Shown here in pieces: positions 8,461-16,456 of a stretch of 17,500 nt of DNA. The position numbers were made by a program, and so were the translations under genes. The notes under the pieces were generated by a model. The model saw nothing but the letters and a program-made list of their open reading frames with translations, was not told the DNA's origin and searched no databases. Position 1 is the stretch's first letter, and every line of letters begins with the position of its first letter. The DNA comes from Actinidia chinensis (lineage: Eukaryota; Streptophyta; Magnoliopsida; Ericales; Actinidiaceae), in contig CM018905.1 of the NCBI GenBank assembly GCA_009663005.1, forward strand, positions 15,137,403-15,154,902, read 5' to 3'.

Positions 8461-8668
8461 ATCGTAGTTCTTTCTCAGGAATTCCACCAAGGTGTCTCAT
8501 AGTTCTGCTCTCAATCATTACGTGGCGATCTGGGTGATTGGGATGTATATAGATCAAAGTCACCTCTTTTAACGGCTTAATATTTTCTGTATCTCAGGGA
8601 TCTATGAGGGGTATAGCCCCTATCTCATCCCTCAGCTCTTCCATCTCAGCATTCCCTATCTGTAGTTG
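8461..8668 (-). other. Protease-RT linker, degenerate
   Basis: The minus strand continues from the protease with acidic words such as ELRDEIGAIPLID near 8640-8600, followed by a mix of frames. This is the poorly conserved linker between protease and reverse transcriptase in gypsy pol. No separate gene is visible. Confidence 0.45.
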
Positions 8669-9169
8669 CTATTTGTTGATTGGTTTCATCTCCACCACAA
8701 AAAATTGCTTGGAGACCTTCTGGTCGCCCCTTACCTCGCCTATCCCAGTAGCGGTTGGAAACTTCATCACCAAGTGATAGGTAGAGGTAATGGCTATGAT
8801 TTTGCCCAACGTGGAGTGACCTAGAATGGCCTTGTAAGGCGAGAGGCAATCCACAACTATGAAATCTTGCCATACTATCATTTTGTGTGGCACTATCCCC
8901 ACGGCTAAAGGCAGCTTGATCCACCCTATCAAATGGAATGATTCTCCTTTGAACCCAATCAGGGGGGAGTGAAATGGATGAAGTGTGTCTTGCCCGATCT
9001 TAATTTTGTCGAAGTATGAGATAAATAAGATGTCAATAGAACTACCATGGTTAATTAGAATCCTTTGGACGTTGAAATTAGCGATAGCAGCGGACACAAC
9101 CATAACGTTGTCACGGGGAAGATGAAAGCCTCTTAGATCCTCATTGGTGAAGGTGATAGGAGGACTCAC
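8669..9169 (-). pseudogene. Aspartic protease of the Tat element, catalytic Asp replaced
   Basis: An open stretch of 166 codons reads [20 protein letters not shown], then the active-site region [14 protein letters not shown] (residues 36-49), [30 protein letters not shown], and [20 protein letters not shown]. The words match the Tat-lineage retropepsin, normally VDNGSSADIL and AYNAILGRxxL. Retropepsin cuts the gag-pol polyprotein and works as a dimer with one Asp from each subunit. Here the catalytic Asp is Asn (residue 40, codon AAC at 9050-9052 read on the minus strand), so the enzyme would be inactive. The second hallmark, AILG, is kept. This is the longest uninterrupted pol segment in the window. 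It lies between gag and the RT linker. Confidence 0.85.
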
Positions 9170-9399
9170 CTCGGTTTTGGGTGAAGAAAGATTATAGACT
9201 TCCTCCTCTACTCACCCATTTACTTCTTGAGTGTGTCTTTTTCTCGACAACGTCAAACATCCTTTCGACCTAAATCCTCCATTGATGATTTGGATGTCTC
9301 TGGCAGTGGGTCTGTTATCAATGTACCTTTTTTGGGGGCATGACTGGTCTCAGGCGATCAACCACAAACTTCCTCAAGCACCCTTCTTGATTAAATCGG

Positions 9400-10783
9400 C
9401 AATCTACTCCTTCAGCTGAAAGTCATCTTGGGTTATGTGGCCATGATCCTTGTGAAATTCACAATACTTATTCTTATTTCTTCGGAAAGGTCTTGATTTT
9501 TCCAGGCCACTTCACAAATTCTTCATTCTTAATCTCCATAACTACTTGGGTGATGGAGGCCTTGAGAGGTGGAAGTAACACCTTAGTTCGGCGAGGACAA
9601 GTCTGAGGGTGTAGATCATTGATCTTCCTGCTAGCATCATGCTTGGGCTTCCTTTGTTTCATGTCGCCCCTATAATCCATCCTTTGCGAATCAGGCTCTT
9701 TCCTCTTGTGATCTTCTTTCCCTAGCCTTTTTCGCTTGGCTTTGACCAACTCTTCAATTGCGATGTACTTATTGGCTTTAGCTTAGAGTGCCGAGAAATT
9801 TTCTAGAACGTTCTTTGATAAAGAATCAAATAACGGACCAGGACAGAGTCCTTCCATCATCGCCATGACTATGACCATGTCACTGGGGTCCTCTACTTCG
9901 AGGATGGCTTGATTGAATTGCTGACATAATCCTTCAAGCTTTCCCAATCTTTTTGATGGACAGCAAAAAGGTGAGAGGCATTCTTCTACCTGATCCTATA
10001 GCTCAAGCAATTGGCATCAAAGAGCTTTCTTAGGTCGCCAGAAGGAGTCAATAGTTCTTGGCAACAACTTCCAAAACCACGACCTCATCGACCCTCTTAG
10101 AGTCGCTTTTGGGGAAAGACATTTTTTTTTTTTTTTTTTTTTTTTTTCTTATACCCAATCCAAGTGGTCCATTGGATTCATTTTTCCTTTGTAAACCCCC
10201 AACTAGGGAGAAAGCTTAAATCTGAAAGAGACTTGACCTTCATCATCCTCTCAATGAATAGGGGTTCTATTTGCCTTATCAATGCGTTCACGATTACTAG
10301 AGCATTGACGCCGGTGTTGCGATCCGAGCTTCCAAGTCTCTGAATTTTTGCTCGGTAGATACACTATCGCAATGTTTGTTGGGATGATCACTCAGGCGAG
10401 GTAATCTTCCTCACCCGCAAATCTCTTCACTGGACTACTCCTAAGTCTTGCTAGAATATCGTGAGACTCTGATATTTTAGAACTTCTCTTTCGCCTTCCA
10501 ATTCTGGAGTGAGGGATGGGGGTTGGCGACGATGGCTCTATGCAGAGTGCCCTTGACTGGCGCTTTAGCTATTCTGCAAAGAGCCATGGTCGCCTGATCA
10601 GTGAGAATGTTGAGATCGATTCGCTTCTTTAGGAACTGGCACAGTGGCAGGAATTGGATTATTTGTGGGGAGATGTGCCATTAGTCGTGCGTCCACCTCA
10701 TTCATAATCCTGATTTGCTCGGCAATACTGTGCATCTCACAATGAATGCCTTTGAGATTTGGAGCTTAATTAGCATCAGCCAT
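9400..10783 (-). pseudogene. gag of the Tat element, broken, with a poly(A) tract inside
   Basis: Gag forms the virus-like particle. From an ATG at 10783 the minus strand reads MADAN, a stop, then HSIAEQIRIMNEVDARL, followed by a mixed-frame linker. Near 10300-10160 come IEPLFIERMMKVKSL and, in another frame, KMNPMDHLDWV. After a 26-base A run, matching words return: LRGSMRSWFWKLLPRTIDSF near 10105-10040, [18 protein letters not shown] near 9985-9930, [17 protein letters not shown] and KANKYIAIEELVKAKRKR near 9830-9730. The C-terminal part reads [13 protein letters not shown] and continues [13 protein letters not shown], the CCHC-like motif of Tat gag, near 9480-9440. Many frameshifts and stops are present. 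About 20 codons normally found between DHLDW and LRG appear to be replaced by the A run. Confidence 0.75.
10122..10147. repeat. 26-base homopolymer (T on plus, A on the element sense strand) inside gag
   Basis: An uninterrupted run of 26 T on the plus strand, flanked by GGGGAAAGACA on the left and CTTATACCCAATCC on the right. In the element sense it is an A tract within the gag core. It could come from slippage, from insertion of a poly(A)-tailed retroposon later lost, or from an assembly fill. Confidence 0.95.
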
Positions 10784-10870
10784 TGGAGGTATAATGTTAT
10801 CTAAAGGACTGTTGGCACTTTGTCGAGGTAGTAGGCGAATTATGCAGATGTATAGAGTTTAAACAACAAT
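10784..10870 (-). other. Short leader of the minus-strand Tat element between PBS and gag
   Basis: About 87 bases on the element's sense side between the primer-binding site and the gag ATG at 10783. No ORF or structure is recognised. It is short for a Tat element, so the true gag start may differ. Confidence 0.4.
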
Positions 10871-10891
10871 CATTCCCATGCACAACGCCAA
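10871..10891 (-). promoter_or_regulatory. Degenerate primer-binding site
   Basis: Read on the minus strand this gives TTGGCGTTGTGCATGGG, six bases after the LTR end CCTCA. The usual plant Tat PBS reads TGGCGCCGTTG followed by G-rich sequence and is complementary to a tRNA 3' end, often described as tRNA-Asp. Here CC is missing after TGGCG, and some positions have changed. Its place next to the LTR supports the call. Confidence 0.6.
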
Positions 10892-10895
10892 AATA

Positions 10896-11503
10896 TTGAG
10901 GAAGAAATCTAAGGCGAGCAACCAATAGTTAGAATTGCTCAAGGTGGCGACCTCGATCACCTACGGAGGGAGACAAACGTTACCGACCGGGGTGTGGCTG
11001 CTCAAAACCTCTCCGACGTGACGATGAGACTGTATAAGTTAAATCTATTAGACAGCACAACCGAGAAATCAGGGAGCAATATCTTATGAAGTGCAGTTGC
11101 AGTTACCACTTTTGGGAGAATTATGAGTGGCTTTTATAAATGGAGATTTCATAGACGTGTGAAGAGATCGCGGCGTAATAATCGTGCAACCACGTAAGGA
11201 AACCGTGGCCGAGGATAGCGCCATAATGAGTGGAGGTTGCATATGTGGAGGTAGTGTGGCAACTATAGGAGACTATAGTGGAGATGGAGTCAATCGCGTT
11301 CATCTCGGTCTGGAGAAATAGACGACATAAACTAATGAACAACATGAATTGACGACTTGAGAGGCTAGGAAGAGAATAAGGGCAACGTAAGGCAGCTTGG
11401 CATGCTGAGTCGCGATCATAAGAGACATTGGTGACGTTACCTTCCCAACTCATAAACAATGTGGCGACATAATTACCTGATGTTAGATCATCTTTTCTTC
11501 TCA
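10896..11503 (-). repeat. 5' LTR of the minus-strand Tat copy
   Basis: On the minus strand it begins TGAGAAGAAAAGATG and ends TTCTTCCTCA, 608 bp in all. It shows CCATCTCCACTATAGTCTCC, a TATA box at 11132-11138 (TTTATAAAAG) and a U5 block GAGCAATTCTAACTATTGG. These match the plus-strand LTR at 3371-3969 in order and spacing. The primer-binding site lies six bases beyond its 3' end. A minus-strand open frame of 127 codons at 11121-11504 lies within the U3, is not a gene, and has no recognisable domain. Confidence 0.82.
11132..11138 (-). promoter_or_regulatory. LTR TATA box (TATAAAA)
   Basis: TTTATAAAAGCC on the minus strand, in the same relative place as TATAAAAGGCC in the 3371-3969 LTR. It would start transcription leftwards into gag. 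Confidence 0.65.
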
Positions 11504-11572
11504 AATTAATTTAAATAGGTAAAAATTCATTCCTCATTAAAAAAACATGGCAACATAGCCTTCCATCAGAAT

Positions 11573-11700
11573 CATTAGGAACATGATATCAGAATCTAGC
11601 TTTTGGCCAGAACAAATAAAGAATATTAGTTGAGGTCATTAGGAACATGATATCAGAATCTAACTTTTGGCCAGAACAAATGAAGAATATTAGTTGAGGT
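11573..11700 (+). repeat. 64-bp direct tandem duplication with a PBS-like word
   Basis: Two adjacent 64-base units (11573-11636 and 11637-11700) starting CATTAGGAACATGATATCAG differ at only two positions by eye. Each holds AACATGATATCAGAATCTAG, close to the AACATGGTATCAGAGCTAG seen at the LTR/PBS border of Ty1/copia elements, where the PBS is complementary to initiator tRNA-Met. The high identity suggests a recent duplication relative to the decay around it. Confidence 0.85.
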
Positions 11701-12374
11701 TAGGTAATCAAATCACATTAGCTTGTGGATGGATTAAAAAAAATATATATCCTCAATAATTAAAGTCTTTCCTGTTAGAAATGGTCAGCACGTGAAGGCT
11801 GTCAGAACATAAAGATCTCTTTGTACTCGTTGCTGATTTTCATGGACCACTTCCTGGCCCATCATACACACCTTATCTGCATCCACAATCATTTGTTCAA
11901 AATTACTTTTTGCACCTCTTCGTCACCATTTCCTTAAACTTTTATACAAATAATTGTTAAGAATTACTATGTTTTCGTGATGATTATACAATCATGATTC
12001 ATACTAGGGTCCTAGAAGAATGAATGTTTCTCTATGGAGCAATTAAAATGAAGGGAAACGGCTGAAAAATTATTGGGAAATATTTGATTCAGAATATTGT
12101 GCAGTGGTGATAGTTTTAATTAGAAGTTTTAAGCATATATTGTAGAATATATTACGCCATATTCTATAATATTATCTTTTTTCATTTCTATTATTCTATA
12201 ATTTATGATTGATTATATTACCTTCACCTATATAAAGAAATCTTTACAACACTTTATGGGAAAAATTAAAAAAAAAAGTTGATTTCTGTCTCTTTCTCTC
12301 TTAACAAGAATTATGAGCAACGATGGTGAGTTTTTAAATTAAAATGAGATTTTAAAAAAGGTATTTCTTTTAAA
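11701..12374. other. AT-rich spacer, no gene seen
   Basis: No coding region is recognised. Between 12100 and 12260 it is very AT-rich. It contains a plus-strand TATA-like CACCTATATAAAG at about 12227-12239 and a pyrimidine-rich CTGTCTCTTTCTCTC about 60 bases on. This could be the core promoter and leader of a decayed LTR running plus, but I cannot define its ends. Confidence 0.4.
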
Positions 12375-12615
12375 AACAAGCTTTTCTCTTGAAGCTCTAT
12401 TCAAAATAGAGAGTTGTTCTCTATTCGAGTTAGAGATAATGAAGAAAGAAATCTGTAAATTTATATCCTCAAATGATTGCTTACAAATGTATTTTTACAG
12501 CTATCTTACATTCTTGATTAGTTATTTTTAAGAAAATAATTAACCACTACTTTGTAACTAACCCGACTGCAGCCTTTACACTTAGTAACTATTTTACTAA
12601 CAAACTAATTGTTTT
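12375..12615 (-). repeat. Second copy of the chromovirus-like LTR/leader/gag-start block
   Basis: This 241-base block matches 15411-15665 (255 bases) in the same orientation. On the minus strand it runs from GTTTGTTAGTAAAATAG through AGAACAACTCTCTATTTTGA to the first gag codons (MNRA then REKLV-like). The right copy holds about 12 extra bases (CTTAAGGAGCCA) before the gag start. Because it includes the gag start, this copy is not simply the element's 3' LTR. Outside the block the flanks differ. Confidence 0.75.
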
Positions 12616-12920
12616 ACCGCCACTTAATTAATTCTACTTCCTTCAGCTTTACATGATATAATCTTTTGTCCATGCTAATTTTATATAAAAATTCGGAAGT
12701 GAAAGTAAAAAAAGAAAGAATAGAAAGATATTGAAAAAATTATAAAAGGATTGAATGTGAAAGTGATGAGAGGAGAGAGAGTGAGAGGTATGGTGGAGAG
12801 AGAAAGTGAAAGTTATGAGAAGAGAGAGTGAAAGTAATATTTTTGGGAGAAAAAAATAATTTTAGGTGAAATCTGAGCTATTGGATCAATTCAAGCGTAA
12901 TTGTGATTTATAATATAGAT
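12616..12920. other. Spacer with a purine-rich tract
   Basis: About 300 bases between the LTR-like block and the tandem array, with no gene seen. The plus strand from about 12695 to 12835 is almost pure A and G with interspersed T, with GAGAG and GTGAAAG words repeated in an irregular way. Confidence 0.5.
12695..12835 (+). repeat. Degenerate GA-rich (GAGAGA / GTGAAAG) tract
   Basis: AGTGATGAGAGGAGAGAGAG, GGAGAGAGAAAGTGAAAG and AGAAGAGAGAGTGAAAGT follow one another, suggesting an imperfect tandem repeat of about 30 bases. Since it is purine-rich on plus and the neighbouring element reads on minus, it is not that element's polypurine tract. Confidence 0.6.
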
Positions 12921-13950
12921 GGAGGCAGAGAGTTTAGTGTTTCAAAAATTTTTGCATACTTCTGTAATAAGCCCATATCACTACGTATATTTTCAGGCAA
13001 AATGGCTTTGAGATGATATAGTAAAACAATATTCTGACTCTTTGTCAGCTTCATAAGGGTATCTATATGGTTTGACTCTTTGTCAGCTGCAACATTTCCT
13101 GAATCAACTTTCCATTTTTGATTTTTGAAAATAAGGGTATGTATATGGTCTGACATATATAGGGGCAGCATCTGGTTTAAGATAAATTTGATGGTCAGTA
13201 TTTCTGAATGGAGGTAGAGAGTTTAGTGTTTCAAAAATTTCTGCATACTTCTGTAACAAGCCCAGACACAATTTGGTATATCACTACTTGTATTTTCAGG
13301 CAAAATAGATTTGAGATGATATAGTAAAATAATATTCTGACTCTTTTTCAACTTCATAAGTGTATCTATGTGGTCCGACTCTTTGTCAGCTGTAACATTT
13401 CCTGAACCAACTTTCCATTTTTGATTTTTGAAAATAATGGTATCTATATGGTCTGACATATATAGGGGCAGCATTTGGTTTGAGATAAATTTGATGGTCA
13501 GTATTTCTAAATGAAGGTAGAGAGTTTAGTGTTTCAAAAATTTCTGCATACTTCTGTAACAAGCTCAGACACAATTTGGTATATCACTACTTGTATTTTC
13601 AGGCAAAATGGCTTTGAGATGATATAGTAAAATAATATTCTGACTCTTTGTCAGCTTCATAAGGGTATCTATATGGTTTGACTCTTTGTCAGCTGCAACA
13701 TTTCCTGAATCAATTTTCCATTTTTGATTTTTGAAAATAAGGGTATGTATATGGTCTGACATATATAGGGGCAGCATCTGGTTTAAGATAAATTTGATGG
13801 TCAGTATTTCTGAATGGAGGTAGAGAGTTTAGTGTTTCAAAAATTTCTGCATACTTCTGTAACAAGCTCAGACACAATTTGGTATATCACTACTTGTATT
13901 TTCAGGCAAAATGGCTTTGAGATGATATAGTAAAATAATATTCTGACTCT
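12921..13950 (-). repeat. 303-bp tandem array made of the protease-RT linker and RT start
   Basis: The plus-strand word GGAGGTAGAGAGTTTAGTG and its variants recur at 12921, 13210, 13513 and 13816, giving units of 289, 303 and 303 bases and a partial unit of about 135. The first unit is shorter by a 14-base deletion. On the minus strand each unit encodes, in one frame, SQNIILLYHLKAILPENTSS and, in another, KYAEIFETLNSLP followed by DHQIYLKP and IYVRPYRYHYFQKSKMES. These are the linker and N-terminal RT words known as DVF-x-LPP-x-DH-I-L and VRPYRYPxFQK. The 303-base period is exactly 101 codons, so unit-to-unit phase is kept. The RT catalytic core is absent. All units contain a frameshift between linker and RT words except where the 14-base deletion joins them. 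Confidence 0.88.
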
Positions 13951-13984
13951 TTATCATCATTTATTTGAAGTTCTCTTGTCAAAT

Positions 13985-14460
13985 GAACTGCCTTACAATT
14001 TCACTAGAAATCCATTATCAATAACTTGTAATCAGTGACCACAAGACCTAAAAGTTCAAGTCATTTAATGCCCAAAACAACATCAGCTCCTTGAATAGGT
14101 AAAATGAACAAATTCAAACAAAATATATGTCCTTGCAGACATAATTTTACTTCAACACAGCTACTATCACAAACCAAAATGTCTCAATTACCAATGTAAA
14201 CTTTGAATTTTTGGAGAGTGTAATAGGTAATCCCAATTTGTGAACTAGCCTTTCTTGTATAAAATTGTGTGTACTTCCACTATCTATTAAAATGTGAACA
14301 TAGTAATTGCCAATTCTTCCATTAACCCTTATAGTTCTTGGATTTATCTGCCCAGCCAATGCATGCACGCTAACTTCAGGAAAAGCAGTGAGACTGGAAT
14401 CAACATTTTCAGTTATTGTTTCTTCTTGTATCATCACAGATTCTTGATCTTCATCCTCAC
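13985..14460 (-). pseudogene. Aspartic protease of the chromovirus-like element
   Basis: Reading leftwards from a continuous frame after the zinc knuckle: SVHALAGQINPRTIRVNGRI (about 14375-14315), then YYVHILIDSGSTHNFIQERL with the catalytic Asp in DSG near 14285-14265, and HKLGLPITL. Near 14180 the frame shifts, and the second half reads VKLCLQGHIFCLNLFILPIQ with GADVVLGIK near 14085-14060, the retropepsin ALG-type hallmark. LELLGLVVTDYKLLIMDF follows near 14040-13995. This is a retropepsin that would cleave gag-pol. Unlike the Tat protease in this window, its catalytic DSG triplet is intact, but the frameshift and later stops disable it. It abuts the tandem array. Confidence 0.8.
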
Positions 14461-15440
14461 CAATAAGTAGAAAAAAATTGGCTTTACACTTATGGCCAAG
14501 AGCATATTTCTCATCACAATTATAACATAAACTTTTTTCCCTTCTAATATTGAGTTTTACAGGGTTTAATCTTTTAAAAGGCAGAGGTAGATTCTTTGAT
14601 TGCTGAGGAACATTACTGAATACAGGTTTTGAATTAACAGGGATAAAAGACTCAGATGAAGGTCACACTGCCAAGAAAACTTAAAATACTATTTTAACTC
14701 ATTGAGTTTATCTTCTTGTAATCTTGCTAAAGCCATAGCTTGCAACAATGACTAAGGTTATGCTACCAACAACTCACGTTTAATTTCAGGCTTCAAATTA
14801 GAAATAAAGAAACTGATCAACAATTGCTCAGCTAAACCATGTACCTTTATAGAAAGATCTTCAAATTGAGTTTGATAATTTGCTACAGATGATGTCTGTT
14901 GCAATTTGGACAACGCACTTCCATAATCCTTACACATAGAATGACCAAATCTGAGATTAAGGGCCTTCAAAAAACCTTTCCATGACTATGAACCTTTATA
15001 ATGCATCCATTTAAACTAGCTCAAAGTAAAACCTTCCAAATGAAAAGAAGAAATCATAATCCTCTGGTCATCAGGAGTGTTATATAATTGAAAAAATTGT
15101 CAATTTTGAATATCCAACCAAAAACATTTGTTCCATTAAAACGTGATGCATCAATCTTTATGGATCGATATTGATGATTGCTGTTTTGAGAAGTATTCAC
15201 TGATGGTTCCTCTATACACCTTACAGGATCACCTCTATCCTCCAATCTTTGATCAACAGCCTGCATGAACCTTGTAATCGTGTTACTTAGATAACAAATT
15301 TGAGTTTCAGTCTCTATCCTAAACTCATTGAGACTCTTGATAGCATCATCAATCTTTGCATATCTGGTCCCTTCAGCCATTACAGAAGTAATGAAAGCAC
15401 CAATATTAAGAACAAGCTTTTCTCTTAAAGCTCTATTCAA
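14461..15440 (-). pseudogene. gag of the chromovirus-like element, with CCHC-type knuckle
   Basis: From an ATG at 15440 the minus strand reads MNRALREKLVLNIGAFITSV, a coiled stretch (IDDAIKSLNEF, CYLSNTITRFMQAVDQRL), then KIDASRFNGTNVFGWIFKID, which is the start of the retrotransposon gag domain. A frameshift near 15060 leads to DDQRIMISSFHLEG and WMHYKGS with two stops. It then reads LKALNLRFGHSM, SALSKLQQTSSVANYQTQFE and LLISFFISNLKPEIKREL (14970-14758). A degenerate tail follows, and near 14530-14486 CYNCDEKYALGHKC gives the zinc knuckle (C codons at 14525-14527, 14516-14518, 14486-14488). The block is the standard plant gypsy capsid protein, nearly complete in length but broken by at least one frameshift and several stops. 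Confidence 0.82.
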
Positions 15441-15665
15441 AATAGAAAGTTGTTCTCTATTTGAGATAAGATGGCTCCTTAAGAAATGAAGAAAAAAATC
15501 TGTAAAATCATATCCTCAGTTGATTGCTTACAAACATATTTACACAACTATCTTTCGTTCTTAGTTAGTTATTTTTAAGAAAATAATTAACCACTACTTC
15601 TTTGTAACTATCTCGGCTGCACTCTTTAAACTTTGTAACTGTTTTACTAACAAACTAATTATTTT
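15411..15665 (-). repeat. LTR/leader/gag-start block of the chromovirus-like element
   Basis: Reading leftwards: TGTTAGTAAAACAGTTAC as the likely LTR start near 15655, a TATA-like GTGTAAATATG near 15533-15543, ATTTTACAG and TTTTTTTCTTCA near 15500-15485 as the likely LTR end, then a leader and the gag ATG at 15440. The match to 12375-12615 supports its repeat nature. No clear primer-binding site is seen. At about 180 bases the LTR would be short, so it may have lost sequence. Boundaries are uncertain. Confidence 0.55.
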
Positions 15666-15793
15666 GGACTTTTTCTAAGTCTTATTGATCTCTCAGCAGC
15701 CTTCTTTTTCTTTGTCTCATCTTTTACTGTTTTGATAAATTCTGAGGCAGCTGCTATTATCAATTTCTCAAATAAAAAAATGTCAATACGTCC
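15663..15793 (-). other. Lysine-rich coding-like segment of unknown origin
   Basis: On the minus strand, after a TAA near 15795, a frame of about 43 codons reads EKLIIAAASEFIKTVKDETK and continues into a Lys/Ala/Glu-rich amphipathic part ending IRLRKSPK and TAA near 15663-15665. There is no ATG near its start. An AG after a T-rich run (near 15768) could be a splice acceptor, so it might be a terminal exon fragment, but I recognise no family. It abuts the LTR-like block. It could equally be chance. Confidence 0.22.
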
Positions 15794-16456
15794 TTAGTTA
15801 CTTTCAAATTATTGAAGGTTCAGTGGGATTTAGTTGGATTGTCAGAATTTATAATTTTTTAATCTTATCAAGCAATTAAATTTTAGGGGTAACTCAATGG
15901 TCAATATTTTATTCATCACTTTTTTTGAACCGAGTCTATTAAATTCAGTAATTAATGGATATATTTGAGATGACAAGACTATATATATTAAAAATTTAAT
16001 GGAGAGCTTCATTTTAAAAAGAAGTTTGCAGCATGATAAGGAAAAATATTATAAGACAAGTGTATAGTTTCGTTCCACATATATTACTTTTTTGATTCAT
16101 TTACGAAATATTTTATCAAAAAGAAAAAAATATTAAAAACAAAGTCAATTAAATTCAAATGAAAATAGGATTATGTCAGACCTGCTAATTGATGTCATAA
16201 GACACTTAAATATTTTATTTTAAATTTGCGGTAGCAGTAGCACTAGAGAGTAGAGATGCCAGCTGTTAAACCCGTTTATCATCACATGACACAGACTTTC
16301 CACATTAGACCAGACTATAGTTAGCGAATGAATATTTAACCAAAAAACATAAATTACATTGACACGCCCTAAATGATTTTCATATAGCAATGTGAATGCC
16401 TTTATTCTTCAAAATAGCGTTATCTCCCTTCCTAATTTTTTTTGTAACAGTTCAAG
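15794..16456. other. AT-rich spacer, no gene seen
   Basis: No coding region, RNA gene or clear repeat was recognised. The stretch is AT-rich throughout, with A and T runs. Confidence 0.5.

Larger units (their letters stand above)
6155..11503 (-). mobile_element. Tat-lineage Ty3/gypsy retrotransposon, 5' part (copy 2), truncated in integrase
   Basis: Reading leftwards on the minus strand: LTR (11503-10896), primer-binding site, gag (from 10783), protease, reverse transcriptase, first RNase H, second RNase H and integrase zinc finger, ending near 6155. This is the standard Ty3/gypsy order, and the double RNase H places it in the Tat lineage. Its RNase H tail and integrase start overlap the same segments of copy 1 (2-640) and are visibly homologous but diverged. 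The catalytic core of integrase, the 3' region and the 3' LTR are missing. All genes carry stops or frameshifts. Confidence 0.87.
12921..15665 (-). mobile_element. Chromovirus-like Ty3/gypsy remnant, 5' half with tandem array
   Basis: Reading leftwards on minus: LTR/leader-like block (15665-15441), gag (15440 onwards), CDEKY zinc knuckle, aspartic protease, then the linker/RT-start array. No RT core, RNase H, integrase or chromodomain is found. The gag and CCHC wording differs from the Tat copies and resembles plant chromoviruses. Clade assignment (Reina-like or other) is not certain. Stops and frameshifts occur throughout. Confidence 0.72.

Noticed and set aside
8646..8924. Minus-strand open frame of 92 codons overlapping the protease
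   Set aside because: It is an alternative frame of the protease, which has the retropepsin motifs in its own frame.
10122..10147. T-run considered as a transcription terminator
   Set aside because: It has no adjacent hairpin and lies inside a retrotransposon gag. It is not a terminator in a plant nuclear context.
11121..11504. Minus-strand open frame of 127 codons
   Set aside because: It lies wholly inside the U3 of the minus-strand LTR, contains the TATA box region, and has no recognisable domain.
12921..13950. Tandem array considered as a CRISPR array or centromeric satellite
   Set aside because: Units are 303 bases without repeat-spacer alternation and encode gypsy pol words. With only three and a half units there is no basis to call it a satellite.
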